Source of the DNA: Rhodobacteraceae bacterium 63075
GTDB lineage: Bacteria > Pseudomonadota > Alphaproteobacteria > Rhodobacterales > Rhodobacteraceae
Direction of reading: 5' to 3'
DNA: 64,000 nt
Assembly (NCBI GenBank): GCA_003417655.1
Contig: QVMW01000002.1
Location: 1 to 64,000 of the forward strand
Of the stretch, positions 1 to 10,803 are shown one piece after another; the first letter of the stretch is position 1; each line of letters begins with the position of its first letter. The position numbers were made by a program, and so were the translations under genes. The notes beneath the pieces are model-generated. The model was not told the origin of the DNA and ran no database searches. It saw only the letters and a program-made list of their open reading frames with translations.

Positions 1-79
1 ATCGACCGGCCGCTCCGTCCTGCACAGCCGACATCCGGGACCGCGGAGATAGGCTGGCGATGGCCTTGTGGACGGGGCT

Positions 80-685
80 TCAGGCCCCGGCGTACCCAAG
101 GCTGCCCCAAAGCGCCGCGTCTTCGGCGTAGAACTCCGCGATCGCCTGCCGGGTGGCGTCGTCAACCTCGACGCGCCCTGGCCGCCGGAGCTTGTGAGGC
201 CGGTCAAGGTCATGCTTCCCCGTCAGCTCCTCGAGCCAGTCGAAGACAGGATCCAGACCGTCTTCATAGCGAAAGAGCGTCATGCCCTCCTGCACGAAAT
301 GCGCCTGTGGTCGGATGTGATTGTCGAGAAAGTATGGATCCTCCCCGTAGAGCCGGAACGCCCGTTTCACCCAGCGCCCGAAGGGCGGCATCTCGCGCGC
401 GCCCTTGCGCCTGACCTGCGCGCGGCGGTAGCGGTATTCGCTGACGAGCCGCGCCTCGGGCGCGCGGATCACGGCGAAGGCGGCGTTGGGCGGCTCCTTT
501 TCAAGCAGAGGCGCGTAGAGCGCGGCTTCCATGTGCTGCGGGGTGCAGCGCATGCCCGCAAGCGGCTTGCGCCCCCGCCAGTGCAGCCGGCCCGCCTCGG
601 CCATCCAGGCCTCGAGGCTGGAACCGCCCGTCTTGGGGATATGCGCAAAGAAGATGCGCTTGCCTGCGATCTCGGCCAGGGGCAT
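80..685 (-). CDS. Sulfotransferase-family protein (sulfotransferase family 2-like)
   Basis: A 201-residue protein with the 5'-phosphosulfate-binding loop HIPKTGGSS at residues 15-23, directly after the first beta strand. A second motif, VIRAPEARLVSEYRY (about 72-86), matches the 3'-phosphate-binding region (arginine followed by serine) of PAPS-dependent sulfotransferases. The family moves a sulfo group from PAPS to a hydroxyl or amino group of a carbohydrate or similar acceptor; the substrate cannot be read from the sequence. There is no signal peptide, so it is probably cytosolic. It stands alone, divergent from the suc cluster, where many relatives carry mdh. The length is short for the family but both cofactor motifs are intact. 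Confidence 0.85.
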   Translation of the reverse strand: MPLAEIAGKRIFFAHIPKTGGSSLEAWMAEAGRLHWRGRKPLAGMRCTPQHMEAALYAPLLEKEPPNAAFAVIRAPEARLVSEYRYRRAQVRRKGAREMPPFGRWVKRAFRLYGEDPYFLDNHIRPQAHFVQEGMTLFRYEDGLDPVFDWLEELTGKHDLDRPHKLRRPGRVEVDDATRQAIAEFYAEDAALWGSLGYAGA

Positions 686-866
686 GCTCTGCCTGCTTGC
701 TGTTCAAATCCGATCCCAGCTAGCCGCTTGAGGCAGGTGCGCGCAAGGGCCGACACCTCGGGAGCCGCCCGGGCGCGAAGGCCGCGAACGGCACCTCACA
801 TCGTAAAAACGGCATGAATTCAGGGTGATTCCTTTTTCGCGCCAAACACCGGCCAGAGCTGGCACA

Positions 867-901
867 TTTGTGATCACACGATTTCATGCTGTGATCACAA
901 A
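867..901. promoter_or_regulatory. Paired palindromic operator upstream of sucC
   Basis: Two copies of the perfect 10-bp palindrome TGTGATCACA lie at 869-878 and 890-899. Their centres are 21 bp apart (two helical turns), and the flanking TTT and AAA make the whole site an inverted repeat. It sits about 110 bp before the sucC start in the 323-bp gap between the sulfotransferase and sucC, which holds no other gene I can support. TGTGA resembles a CRP half-site, but CRP sites have a 6-bp spacer; the regulator is unknown. Confidence 0.6.
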
Positions 902-1008
902 GAGCGGAAAAACGTCCCGCACAGCCCGGAATTTCCACTTTGTGCTTAGGTTTGCCGAAACCTTGTGCGACTAAGGCTGAAATCGCAGCAACCAGACGGG
1001 AAGACTTC

Positions 1009-2202
1009 ATGAATATCCATGAGTATCAGGCGAAGGCTCTGCTTCGCTCTTACGGTGCCCCGGTTTCGGACGGACGTGTCGTCCTTCGGGCCGAAAACGC
1101 AAAGACAGCGGCGGGCGAGCTTGACGGGCCTCTTTGGGTCGTCAAGGCGCAGATCCACGCTGGCGGGCGCGGCAAGGGCTCGTTCAAGGAGTCCGGCGCG
1201 GGCGAAGCCGGCGGCGTGCGCCTGACCAAATCCGTCGAGGAAGCCGCCGAGGAAGCCAAGCGCATGCTCGGCCGCACGCTCGTGACGCACCAGACCGGCC
1301 CCGCCGGCAAACAGGTCAACCGCATCTATATCGAGGATGGCTCCGGCATCGAGACCGAGCTTTACCTCGCCCTGCTGGTCGACCGTGCCACAAGCCGCGT
1401 CTCCTTCGTCTGCTCGACGGAAGGCGGCATGGACATCGAGGAAGTGGCCGCCGAAACACCCGAGAAGATCCTGAGCTTCTCTGTCGATCCGGCCACGGGC
1501 TACCAGGCGTTCCACGGCCGCCGCATCGCCTTCATGCTCGGGCTCACCGGCGCGCAGGTGAAGCAATGCGTCTCGCTCATGGGCACGCTTTACGCCATGT
1601 TCATCGAGAAGGACATGGAGATGCTCGAGATCAACCCGCTGATCGTGACCGACAAGGGTGATCTCAAGTGCCTCGACGCCAAGATGAGTTTCGACGGCAA
1701 CGCGATCTACCGCCATGCCGATATCGGCGAGCTGCGCGACACCACCGAGGAAGACCCCAAGGAGCTCGAAGCCTCCAAGTATGACCTCAACTACATCGCG
1801 CTCGACGGCGAGATCGGCTGCATGGTCAACGGCGCGGGGCTGGCCATGGCGACCATGGACATCATCAAGCTCTACGGCGCGGAGCCGGCCAACTTCCTCG
1901 ACGTGGGCGGCGGCGCGACCAAGGAGAAGGTGACCGAAGCCTTCAAGATCATCACCTCCGACGACAACGTCAAAGGCATCCTCGTCAACATCTTCGGCGG
2001 CATCATGCGCTGCGACGTGATCGCCGAGGGCGTGGTCGCCGCCGTGAAGGAAGTGGGCCTCAAGGTCCCGCTCGTCGTCCGCCTCGAAGGCACGAACGTG
2101 GAAGAAGGCAAGGCGATCATCAACAATTCCGGCCTCGACGTGATCGCCGCGGATGACCTGAAAGACGGTGCCCAGAAGATCGTGAAGGCGGTGAAAGGCT
2201 AA
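1009..2202 (+). CDS. sucC: Succinate-CoA ligase [ADP-forming] subunit beta
   Basis: The 397-residue ATP-grasp subunit of succinyl-CoA synthetase couples succinyl-CoA cleavage to nucleoside triphosphate synthesis in the TCA cycle. The start at 1009 gives the family N-terminus [12 protein letters not shown] and the usual length; an in-frame upstream extension to 940 has no family character. Visible motifs are the nucleotide-binding [14 protein letters not shown] (44-57), EINPLIV (207-213) carrying a Mg-binding carboxylate, and [10 protein letters not shown] (327-336) of the C-terminal ligase domain. It is the first gene of the suc cluster and is followed after 57 bp by sucD. That spacer contains a small hairpin (GGTGGGC pairing with GCCCGCC around 2210-2227). 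Confidence 0.97.
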   Translation: MNIHEYQAKALLRSYGAPVSDGRVVLRAENAKTAAGELDGPLWVVKAQIHAGGRGKGSFKESGAGEAGGVRLTKSVEEAAEEAKRMLGRTLVTHQTGPAGKQVNRIYIEDGSGIETELYLALLVDRATSRVSFVCSTEGGMDIEEVAAETPEKILSFSVDPATGYQAFHGRRIAFMLGLTGAQVKQCVSLMGTLYAMFIEKDMEMLEINPLIVTDKGDLKCLDAKMSFDGNAIYRHADIGELRDTTEEDPKELEASKYDLNYIALDGEIGCMVNGAGLAMATMDIIKLYGAEPANFLDVGGGATKEKVTEAFKIITSDDNVKGILVNIFGGIMRCDVIAEGVVAAVKEVGLKVPLVVRLEGTNVEEGKAIINNSGLDVIAADDLKDGAQKIVKAVKG

Positions 2203-2259
2203 TCCCCGAGGGTGGGCACCAGCCCGCCTCCCAATGATACTTTATAGGAGAACGCCAAA

Positions 2260-3147
2260 ATGGCAGTCCTCGTAGACGAAAACACCAAAGTCATCTGTCA
2301 GGGCCTCACCGGCTCGCAGGGCACATTCCACACTGAACAGGCGATCGCCTATGGCACGCAGATGGTCGGCGGTGTCACGCCCGGCAAGGGCGGCACGACG
2401 CATCTCGACCTGCCGGTCTACAACTCGGTGCACGAGGCGATGCACGCAACAGAGGCCAACGCCTCCGTCATCTACGTGCCCCCGCCCTTCGCAGCCGACA
2501 GCATCCTCGAGGCGATCGACGCGGAAATGCCGCTCATCGTCTGCATCACCGAAGGCATCCCCGTGCTCGACATGATGAAGGTCCAGCGCGCGCTCGATGG
2601 CTCCAAGTCGCGCCTGATCGGGCCGAACTGCCCCGGCGTCATCACCCCCGGCGCCTGCAAGATCGGCATCATGCCGGGCCATATCCACAAGCGCGGCTCC
2701 TGCGGCGTCGTCTCGCGCTCGGGCACGCTCACCTATGAAGCGGTCAAGCAGACGACCGACCTCGGCCTCGGCCAATCCTCCGCCGTCGGCATCGGCGGGG
2801 ACCCGATCAAGGGCACAGAGCATCTCGACGTGCTCGACATGTTCCTCGATGACGACGAGACGGAGAGCATCATCATGATCGGCGAGATCGGCGGCTCCGA
2901 GGAAGAGGAGGCCGCCGCCTTCCTCGCCGAGCAGAAGAAAAAGGGCCGCTGGAAGCCCACCGCAGGCTTCATCGCGGGCCGCACGGCCCCTCCGGGCCGC
3001 CGCATGGGCCACGCAGGCGCCATTGTCGCAGGCGGCAAGGGCGGCGCGGAAGACAAGATCGAAGCCATGCGCTCGGCCGGCATCGTCGTCGCCGACAGCC
3101 CCGCCACTCTGGGCGAGGCGGTGATCGAGGCGATCGAGAAGGGCTGA
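2260..3147 (+). CDS. sucD: Succinate-CoA ligase subunit alpha
   Basis: The 295-residue alpha subunit binds CoA and carries the phosphohistidine intermediate of succinyl-CoA synthetase. The Rossmann-type CoA loop GLTGSQG is at 15-21. The active-site histidine is H251 in [10 protein letters not shown], and the GITEGIP-type segment ([11 protein letters not shown] region) is present. The length is standard. A strong ribosome-binding site (AGGAG at about 2246-2250) lies 9 bp before the ATG. It pairs with SucC and the two are surely co-expressed. Confidence 0.97.
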   Translation: MAVLVDENTKVICQGLTGSQGTFHTEQAIAYGTQMVGGVTPGKGGTTHLDLPVYNSVHEAMHATEANASVIYVPPPFAADSILEAIDAEMPLIVCITEGIPVLDMMKVQRALDGSKSRLIGPNCPGVITPGACKIGIMPGHIHKRGSCGVVSRSGTLTYEAVKQTTDLGLGQSSAVGIGGDPIKGTEHLDVLDMFLDDDETESIIMIGEIGGSEEEEAAAFLAEQKKKGRWKPTAGFIAGRTAPPGRRMGHAGAIVAGGKGGAEDKIEAMRSAGIVVADSPATLGEAVIEAIEKG

Positions 3148-3167
3148 CGCCAGGGGCTGACACAGGG

Positions 3168-3191
3168 GCCGGCGCATCATGCGCCGGCTTT
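3168..3191 (+). terminator. Hairpin after sucD (weak terminator or attenuator)
   Basis: A perfect 9-bp stem (GCCGGCGCA, loop TCA, TGCGCCGGC) is followed by only three T residues. It stands 20 bp after sucD and before DUF805. The short T-run suggests partial termination or mRNA 3'-end protection, lowering expression of downstream genes relative to sucCD. Confidence 0.45.
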
Positions 3192-3211
3192 CATCAACGG
3201 GAGGAAACCGG

Positions 3212-3682
3212 ATGGACTTTCAGACTAGTATCAAGACCTGCCTGACACAGAAATACGCCAGCTTCGCGGGCCGCGCCTCGCGGTCGGAATATTGGTGGTT
3301 CGTGCTCGCCTATGTGATCGGCGCGATCGTCGTGTCGCTGCTCGGGGTCGGGATCCTCTACATGATCTACGTCCTGGCGCTTGTCGTCCCGCTGACCGCG
3401 GCGGGCTGGCGGCGGCTTCAGGACACGGGCCGCCCCGGCTGGTATATCCTGATCCCGGTGGGCGTCGGGCTGCTCTCGATGCTGCTGACCCCGGCGATGC
3501 CCGGCGGCGACATGATGATGGACCCCGCGCAGATGGACGGCCAGATGCCCGGCGGCGGCCGGATGGGCCTGCTCGCCCTGCTCGGCGTCGTCCAGATCGT
3601 GCTGCTGGTGCTCTACCTGTGGTGGCTGACGCGCCCCTCGGAGCCGGAAACGAACGCCTACGGCCCGCCGCCGCAGGCCTGA
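3212..3682 (+). CDS. DUF805 family inner-membrane protein
   Basis: A 156-residue protein with the DUF805 opening FAGRASRSEYWWF, a soluble turn with GWRRLQDTGRPGW, and about four hydrophobic helices. The C-terminal part has a Met/Gly-rich loop between helices. The start at 3212 is chosen because GGGAGG lies 7 bp upstream; a longer frame beginning at 3179 would start inside the preceding hairpin. No enzymatic role is established for the family. Its place between sucD and sucA is common in Rhodobacteraceae as far as I recall, but a functional link to the dehydrogenase complex is unproven. Confidence 0.85.
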   Translation: MDFQTSIKTCLTQKYASFAGRASRSEYWWFVLAYVIGAIVVSLLGVGILYMIYVLALVVPLTAAGWRRLQDTGRPGWYILIPVGVGLLSMLLTPAMPGGDMMMDPAQMDGQMPGGGRMGLLALLGVVQIVLLVLYLWWLTRPSEPETNAYGPPPQA

Positions 3683-3746
3683 CCATGACACCCGCCTTTT
3701 GAACGACCTCCGCCTTCGGATGCGGCACTTTGTCCAGGAGCCCTGA

Positions 3747-6707
3747 ATGACCGACCAATCCTCGAACGACGAGTTCCACGCTTCCTCCTTCATGCAGGGG
3801 CATAACGCGGAATATCTCGAACAGCTTTACGCCCGCTACGCGGACGACCCGAACTCCGTGGATGAAGCCTGGCGCGCCTTCTTCAAGGATCTCGGCGATG
3901 CCGACCCGGATGTGAAAGCCGAGGCGAGCGGCCCATCCTGGGCGCGGGGCGACTGGCCGCCGCAGCCTGTCGATGATTTCACGCAGGCGCTCACCGGCGA
4001 ATGGCAGGACGCCGAGGTCAAGGCGGCCACCGACAAGATCAAGCAGGGCGCCGAAAAAGCCGGTGTCGATGCCACGGACGAGGCCGTGCGCGCCGCCGTG
4101 CTCGATTCCATCCGCGCGCTGATGCTCATCCGCGCCTACCGGATCCGCGGCCATCTCGTGGCCCATCTCGATCCGCTCGGCATGCGCGCCCATGAGCCCC
4201 ACCCCGAGCTCGACCCGAAATCCTACGGCTTCACCGAGACCGACCTCGACCGCCCGATCTTCATCGACAAGGTTCTCGGGCTCGAATTTGCCACGATGCG
4301 CCAGATCCTCGACATCGTGAAGCGCACCTATTGCGGCACCTTCGCGCTGCAATACATGCATATCTCCGACCCCGAGCAGGCCGGCTGGCTGAAGGAGCGC
4401 ATCGAGGGCTACGACAAGGAGATCAAGTTCACCCGCGAAGGCCGCAAGGCGATCCTCAACAAGATGGTCGAGGCCGAGGGGTTCGAGAAATACCTGCATG
4501 TGAAATACATGGGCACCAAGCGCTTCGGCCTCGATGGCGGCGAAAGCCTCATCCCGGCGATGGAGCAGATCATCAAGCGCGGCGGCGCGCTCGGGATGAA
4601 GGAAATCATCATCGGCATGCCCCACCGCGGCCGCCTCAACATCCTCGCCAACGTGATGGCCAAACCCTACAAGGCGATCTTCAACGAGTTCCAGGGCGGC
4701 AGCTTCAAACCCGAGGACGTGGACGGCTCGGGCGATGTGAAATACCACCTCGGCGCCAGCTCCGACCGCGAGTTCGACGGCAACAGCGTGCACCTGTCGC
4801 TCACGGCGAACCCCTCTCACCTGGAGGCGGTGAACCCTGTCGTGCTCGGCAAGGTCCGCGCCAAGCAGGACCAGCTGAATGACACGGACCGCACCCAGGT
4901 CATGGGCATCCTGCTGCACGGCGATGCGGCCTTTGCCGGCCAGGGCGTCGTGGCCGAAGGCTTCGGCCTGTCGGGCCTCAAAGGCCACAAGACGGGCGGC
5001 ACAATGCATATCGTCGTCAACAACCAGATCGGCTTCACGACAGCGCCGCACTTCTCGCGCTCCTCGCCCTACCCGACGGATATCGCGCTGATGGTCGAAG
5101 CGCCGATCTTCCATGTCAACGGCGACGACCCCGAGGCCGTCGTCCATGCCGCCAAGGTCGCCACGGAGTTCCGCCAGAAATTCGGCAAGGACGTGGTGAT
5201 CGACATCTTCTGCTACCGCCGCTTCGGGCACAACGAAGGCGACGAGCCGATGTTCACCAACCCGATCATGTACAAGAACATCAAGAAGCAGAAGACCACG
5301 CTCACCCTCTATACCGAGCGGCTCGTGAAAGACGGGCTCATCCCCGAGGGCGAGGTCGATGACATGAAGACCGCCTTCCAGTCCTATCTTGCCGACGAGT
5401 TCGAGGCCGGCAAGGACTACAAGCCCAACAAGGCCGACTGGCTCGATGGCAAATGGTCCCATCTCGACCGCAAGGACGAGGACTACCAGCGCGGCGAGAC
5501 CGCGATCAAGCCGGAGACCTTCGAGGAAGTCGGCCGCGCGCTGAGCACCCCGCCGGAGAACTTCCCGATCCACAAGACCGTCTCGCGCCTGCTCGATGCC
5601 AAGCGCAAGATGTTCGAGGACGGAGAGGGCATCGATTGGGCCACGGGCGAGGCGCTGGCCTTCGGCTCGCTTCTGACGGAGGGCTACCGCGTGCGCCTGT
5701 CGGGACAGGACAGCACGCGCGGCACCTTCTCGCAGCGCCATTCCGGCCTGATCAACCAGGAGACGGAAGAGCGCTACTTCCCGCTCAACAACATCCGCGA
5801 GGGCCAGGCGCAGTACGAAGTGATCGACTCGATGCTGTCGGAATATGCCGTGCTCGGCTTCGAGTATGGCTACTCGCTCGCCGAACCCAACGCGCTCACC
5901 CTCTGGGAGGCGCAATTCGGCGATTTTGCCAATGGCGCGCAGATCATGTTCGACCAGTTCATCTCCTCGGGCGAGAGCAAATGGCTGCGCATGTCGGGCC
6001 TCGTCTGCCTCTTGCCCCACGGCTACGAAGGCCAGGGCCCCGAGCACAGCTCGGCCCGTCTCGAACGCTTCTTGCAGATGTGCGGGCAGGACAACTGGAT
6101 CGTGGCCAACTGCACCACACCGGCAAACTACTTCCACCTGCTACGCCGCCAGCTCCACAGGACGTTCCGCAAGCCGCTGATCCTGATGACGCCCAAGTCG
6201 CTCCTGCGCCACAAGCTCGCGGTCTCCAAGGCCGAGGAGTTCACCACCGGCTCCAGCTTCCACCGCGTCCTCTGGGACGATGCGCAATATGGCAACTCGG
6301 ACACGAAGCTGGCCAAGGATGACAAGATCAAGCGTGTCGTCATGTGCTCGGGCAAGGTCTATTTCGACCTTCTGGAAGAGCGCGACGCGCGCGGGATCGA
6401 CGATGTCTACCTCATCCGCGTCGAACAGTTCTATCCCTTCCCGGCCCAGTCGGTCGTCAAGGAGCTCTCGCGCTTTGCGAATGCCGATGTGGTCTGGTGC
6501 CAGGAGGAGCCCAAGAACCAGGGCGCATGGACCTTCATCGAGCCCAATATCGAATGGGTGCTCGGCCGCATCAAGGCCAGGCATGCCCGCCCGATCTATG
6601 CAGGCCGCTCCGCGAGCGCCTCGCCTGCAACGGGCCTCGCCTCCACGCACAAAGCACAACAACAGGCCCTCGTCGACGAGGCGCTCACACTCACGAAGGG
6701 GAAATAA
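3747..6707 (+). CDS. sucA: 2-oxoglutarate dehydrogenase E1 component
   Basis: The 986-residue thiamine-diphosphate-dependent E1 decarboxylates 2-oxoglutarate and passes the succinyl group to the lipoyl arm of E2. The N-terminal segment LEQLYARYADDPNSVDEAW (about residues 24-42) is the E1o peptide used for complex assembly. Catalytic landmarks are PHRGRLN (292-298), the ThDP/Mg region beginning GDAAFAGQG (392-400) and the following NNQIGFTT. The C-terminal transketolase-like half ends with HKAQQQALVDEAL. The length is normal for the homodimeric E1o type. sucB follows after 3 bp, so translation is probably coupled. Confidence 0.97.
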   Translation: MTDQSSNDEFHASSFMQGHNAEYLEQLYARYADDPNSVDEAWRAFFKDLGDADPDVKAEASGPSWARGDWPPQPVDDFTQALTGEWQDAEVKAATDKIKQGAEKAGVDATDEAVRAAVLDSIRALMLIRAYRIRGHLVAHLDPLGMRAHEPHPELDPKSYGFTETDLDRPIFIDKVLGLEFATMRQILDIVKRTYCGTFALQYMHISDPEQAGWLKERIEGYDKEIKFTREGRKAILNKMVEAEGFEKYLHVKYMGTKRFGLDGGESLIPAMEQIIKRGGALGMKEIIIGMPHRGRLNILANVMAKPYKAIFNEFQGGSFKPEDVDGSGDVKYHLGASSDREFDGNSVHLSLTANPSHLEAVNPVVLGKVRAKQDQLNDTDRTQVMGILLHGDAAFAGQGVVAEGFGLSGLKGHKTGGTMHIVVNNQIGFTTAPHFSRSSPYPTDIALMVEAPIFHVNGDDPEAVVHAAKVATEFRQKFGKDVVIDIFCYRRFGHNEGDEPMFTNPIMYKNIKKQKTTLTLYTERLVKDGLIPEGEVDDMKTAFQSYLADEFEAGKDYKPNKADWLDGKWSHLDRKDEDYQRGETAIKPETFEEVGRALSTPPENFPIHKTVSRLLDAKRKMFEDGEGIDWATGEALAFGSLLTEGYRVRLSGQDSTRGTFSQRHSGLINQETEERYFPLNNIREGQAQYEVIDSMLSEYAVLGFEYGYSLAEPNALTLWEAQFGDFANGAQIMFDQFISSGESKWLRMSGLVCLLPHGYEGQGPEHSSARLERFLQMCGQDNWIVANCTTPANYFHLLRRQLHRTFRKPLILMTPKSLLRHKLAVSKAEEFTTGSSFHRVLWDDAQYGNSDTKLAKDDKIKRVVMCSGKVYFDLLEERDARGIDDVYLIRVEQFYPFPAQSVVKELSRFANADVVWCQEEPKNQGAWTFIEPNIEWVLGRIKARHARPIYAGRSASASPATGLASTHKAQQQALVDEALTLTKGK

Positions 6708-6710
6708 CCC

Positions 6711-8243
<1,533 letters not shown>

Positions 8244-8315
8244 CTCTAACGTTGCTTCCCCATTGTGCGAATGCTCCTATGATGGGGAAACAACATTGGT
8301 TGGAGTGTAGTGCGA

Positions 8316-8867
8316 ATGTCTCAAACAAGATTTCGGTTGCGGATAGATGGGAGCTGGTCCGCAAAGGAGATGTCTGATCTCTTCCAGTCCTGCGAAAGAA
8401 TTTACGTGCAGCTTGCGGCTTTCCACAGCCGCGAACTTCAAAGAGAGATCAAACGACAGTCCATCGAGCCAGAGCCGAGTGGCAACGCTGACGGACGAGA
8501 GAAGGTCCTTATGGTCACCGCGGTTTCCTACAGTTCGCCTGGATGGGCTGATTTTCTTGGTGCCGGAGAGCTGACTGGCCACTTAAAGGATTTCATCCTT
8601 GGTATCATTGACAGGATTATTGAACGCAAAGATCGCGAGCAAGGTCGTCAACTCACAAGTGCCCAAATTGAAGCAGCCGCTTTGGACAACTATTCAAAGC
8701 AGCTTGAACTGCTCGATCAAGCCTTCGATTTTGCGGAGCGCGCCGACCTGAACGATGGTCAACGACAAGCAATGTTAAACGAAATTCTTCAATCTTCTCG
8801 CACGCTTGGAAAGGCGGTGGTCGATGGACGGTTAAACTCAGTAGTGGAGCATTCTGAAAACCAATGA
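8316..8867 (+). CDS. Unrecognised protein, probable insertion in the suc cluster
   Basis: A 183-residue soluble protein that I do not recognise. It begins SQTRFRLRIDGSWSAKEMSDLFQ; the middle has a hydrophobic GHLKDFILGIIDRIIERKDREQG helix, and the C-terminal half is predicted helical and Leu/Gln/Glu rich. The ATG at 8316 has GGAG at 8302-8305 at good spacing; a GTG at 8310 is an alternative. By eye its codons are much richer in A/T (GTT, AAA, TTT, ATT) than the genes on either side, which suggests recent acquisition. Its stop overlaps the MAPEG start as ATGA, so it now reads into the operon. The 9-mer GTGCGAATG occurs at 8265 and at its start (8310). Confidence 0.7.
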   Translation: MSQTRFRLRIDGSWSAKEMSDLFQSCERIYVQLAAFHSRELQREIKRQSIEPEPSGNADGREKVLMVTAVSYSSPGWADFLGAGELTGHLKDFILGIIDRIIERKDREQGRQLTSAQIEAAALDNYSKQLELLDQAFDFAERADLNDGQRQAMLNEILQSSRTLGKAVVDGRLNSVVEHSENQ

Positions 8868-9253
8868 CCCCAGAACTCCTCGTCCTCGCCCTCGCCGTCC
8901 TGCTTCAGGCTGTGCAATTCGTGCTCTACTCCGCGCTGGCCCAGATGCAGGTCGGCCCGAAATATGCCGCCTCCCCGCGTGACAAACCGCGCGAGCTGAC
9001 GGGCAAGGCGGGCCGCGCCCAGCGCGCGCTGAATAACCATTTTGAAGGTCTTGCCCTTTTTACGCCCGCCGTCCTGGTGATAACCCTCGCCGATGCATCG
9101 ACCGGCTTCACGGCGGGTTGCGCCTGGGTCTATCTCGGCGCGCGCATTCTCTATCTCCCCGCCTACCTGCTGGGCTGGGCCCCGGGACGCAGCCTGATCT
9201 GGTTCGCGGGATTTCTTGCAACCATGGCCCTGCTTCTGGCAGCATTGATCTGA
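8864..9253 (+). CDS. MAPEG family membrane protein
   Basis: A 129-residue protein with four hydrophobic segments and the MAPEG-type central motif RAQRALNNHFEGLALF (about 48-63); related motifs in eukaryotic members bind glutathione. It ends in two further membrane helices (YLPAYLLGW and the ALLLAALI tail). Bacterial MAPEG proteins are small inner-membrane proteins, some with glutathione S-transferase or peroxidase activity; the substrate here is unknown. The start overlaps the stop of the preceding foreign-looking gene (ATGA). lpdA follows after 41 bp. Confidence 0.85.
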   Translation: MTPELLVLALAVLLQAVQFVLYSALAQMQVGPKYAASPRDKPRELTGKAGRAQRALNNHFEGLALFTPAVLVITLADASTGFTAGCAWVYLGARILYLPAYLLGWAPGRSLIWFAGFLATMALLLAALI

Positions 9254-9294
9254 TCGCGGCGCTCGGACAGCCGCCACACGGAAAGGAACACTAA

Positions 9295-10683
9295 ATGGCA
9301 TCCTATGACGTCATCATCATCGGCTCCGGCCCGGGAGGCTACGTTTCGGCCATCCGCTGCGCCCAGCTCGGGCTCAAGACAGCCGTGGTCGAGGGGCGCG
9401 AGACGCTCGGCGGCACCTGCCTCAACATCGGCTGCATCCCGTCCAAGGCGCTCTTGCACGCAACGCACATGCTCCACGAGGCCGAGCACAATTTCGCCTC
9501 CATGGGCCTCAAGGGCAAATCGCCTTCCGTCGACTGGAAACAGATGCTCGCCTACAAGGAAGAGACCATCGGCCAGAACACCGGCGGCATCGAATTTCTC
9601 TTCAAGAAAAACAAGATAGACTGGCTCAAGGGCTGGGGCTCCATCCCCGAGCCCGGCAAGGTCAAGGTGGGCGATGAGACCCACGAAGCCAAGAACATCG
9701 TCATCGCGTCGGGCTCCGAGCCCGCCTCGCTGCCCGGTGTCGAGATCGACGAGAAAGTGGTCGTCAGCTCGACGGGCGCGCTCGAGCTTTCCAAGGTCCC
9801 CAAGAAGCTCGTCGTCATCGGCGCGGGCGTCATCGGGCTGGAGCTCGGCTCGGTCTATGCGCGCCTCGGCTCGGAAGTGACGGTCGTCGAATACATGGAC
9901 ACGATCACGCCGGGCATGGACGCCGACGTGCAGCGAACCTTCAAGCGCATCCTCGAAAAGCAGGGTCTGAGCTTCATAATGGGTGCCGCCGTGCAGGGCG
10001 TCGAGGCGATGAAGACCAAGGCCAAGGTCACCTACAAGCCCAAGAAAGGCGATGACGAAGAGGTGCTCGACGCCGATATCGTCCTCGTCGCCACGGGCCG
10101 CAAACCCTATTCGGAAGGGCTCGGGCTGGACAAGCTCGGCGTCGAGATGACGGAGCGCGGCCAGATCAAGACGAACGAGCACTGGGAAACCAACGTCAAG
10201 GGCATCTACGCCATCGGCGATGTGATCGACGGCCCGATGCTCGCCCACAAGGCCGAGGACGAGGGCATGGCCGTCGCCGAGGTCATGGCAGGCAAGCATG
10301 GCCATGTGAATTACGGCGTCATCCCCGGCGTCGTCTACACCGCGCCGGAAGTGGCCACCGTCGGCAAGACGGAAGCCGAGCTCAAGGACGAGGGCCTCAA
10401 GCCCAAGGTCGGCAAGTTCATGTTCATGGGCAACGCGCGGGCCAAGGCGGTTCACCAGGGCGACGGTTTCGTCAAGATCATCGCCCACCCGGAGACCGAC
10501 CGGATCCTCGGCGCGGCGATCATCGGCCCGGCGGCGGGCGACTTGATCCACGAGCTCTGCGTGGCGATGGAGTTCGGCGCATCGGCGGAAGACGTGGCCC
10601 TCACCTGCCACGCCCACCCGACCTATTCCGAGGCCGTCCGCGAGGCGGCGCTGGCCTGCGGCGACGGCCCGATCCACAGCTGA
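9295..10683 (+). CDS. lpdA: Dihydrolipoyl dehydrogenase (E3)
   Basis: A 462-residue FAD-dependent disulfide oxidoreductase that reoxidises the dihydrolipoyl groups of E2 and passes electrons to NAD+. The FAD-binding dinucleotide loop GSGPGG is at 10-15 and the redox disulfide C42-C47 lies in [13 protein letters not shown]. The NAD-binding loop [12 protein letters not shown] follows mid-protein. The C-terminal interface carries the catalytic H441 in HAHPTYSE. The length is standard. Its position after sucA and sucB makes it the E3 of the 2-oxoglutarate dehydrogenase complex; it may also serve other 2-oxoacid dehydrogenases. Confidence 0.96.
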   Translation: MASYDVIIIGSGPGGYVSAIRCAQLGLKTAVVEGRETLGGTCLNIGCIPSKALLHATHMLHEAEHNFASMGLKGKSPSVDWKQMLAYKEETIGQNTGGIEFLFKKNKIDWLKGWGSIPEPGKVKVGDETHEAKNIVIASGSEPASLPGVEIDEKVVVSSTGALELSKVPKKLVVIGAGVIGLELGSVYARLGSEVTVVEYMDTITPGMDADVQRTFKRILEKQGLSFIMGAAVQGVEAMKTKAKVTYKPKKGDDEEVLDADIVLVATGRKPYSEGLGLDKLGVEMTERGQIKTNEHWETNVKGIYAIGDVIDGPMLAHKAEDEGMAVAEVMAGKHGHVNYGVIPGVVYTAPEVATVGKTEAELKDEGLKPKVGKFMFMGNARAKAVHQGDGFVKIIAHPETDRILGAAIIGPAAGDLIHELCVAMEFGASAEDVALTCHAHPTYSEAVREAALACGDGPIHS

Positions 10684-10698
10684 GCGGCAGCGCGGAGC

Positions 10699-10744
10699 CA
10701 AGCGGCTTCGAAGCCGCTTGAACAAGCCGTTTCGAAACGGCTTG
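10699..10744. repeat. Two tandem 22-bp perfect palindromes downstream of lpdA
   Basis: Two fully self-complementary 22-bp units lie at 10699-10720 and 10723-10744. Both have CAAGC ends, TTCGAA at the centre and GCTTG ends. They differ at internal positions (GGC versus CGT left of the centre) with the matching changes on the right, so each remains a perfect palindrome. They form cruciform or RNA hairpins just before the intrinsic terminator. Confidence 0.75.
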
Positions 10745-10771
10745 CACCCCTTCCGCGACGTCGCACTTTTC

Positions 10772-10802
10772 AAGAGGCTGGCCCGCGTGCCAGCCTCTTT
10801 TT
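10772..10802 (+). terminator. Intrinsic terminator of the suc-lpdA cluster
   Basis: A perfect 11-bp stem AAGAGGCTGGC (10772-10782), loop CCGCGT, and GCCAGCCTCTT (10789-10799) run straight into a T-run ending at 10802. It closes the suc-lpdA transcription unit. It abuts the ATG of the next gene at 10804. Confidence 0.85.
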
Positions 10803-10803
10803 C

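Noticed and set aside
867-901. Classical CRP site before sucC
   Set aside because: CRP sites are TGTGA-N6-TCACA; here TGTGA and TCACA are merged into a 10-bp palindrome with no spacer, so another regulator is more likely.
3231-6137. Very long open frame on the minus strand opposite sucA
   Set aside because: It mirrors the strong third-position GC bias of sucA, has no recognisable domains, and overlaps a certain gene. The same applies to long antisense frames opposite lpdA (9163-11577), clpA (53113-54720), ftsH and the atp genes.
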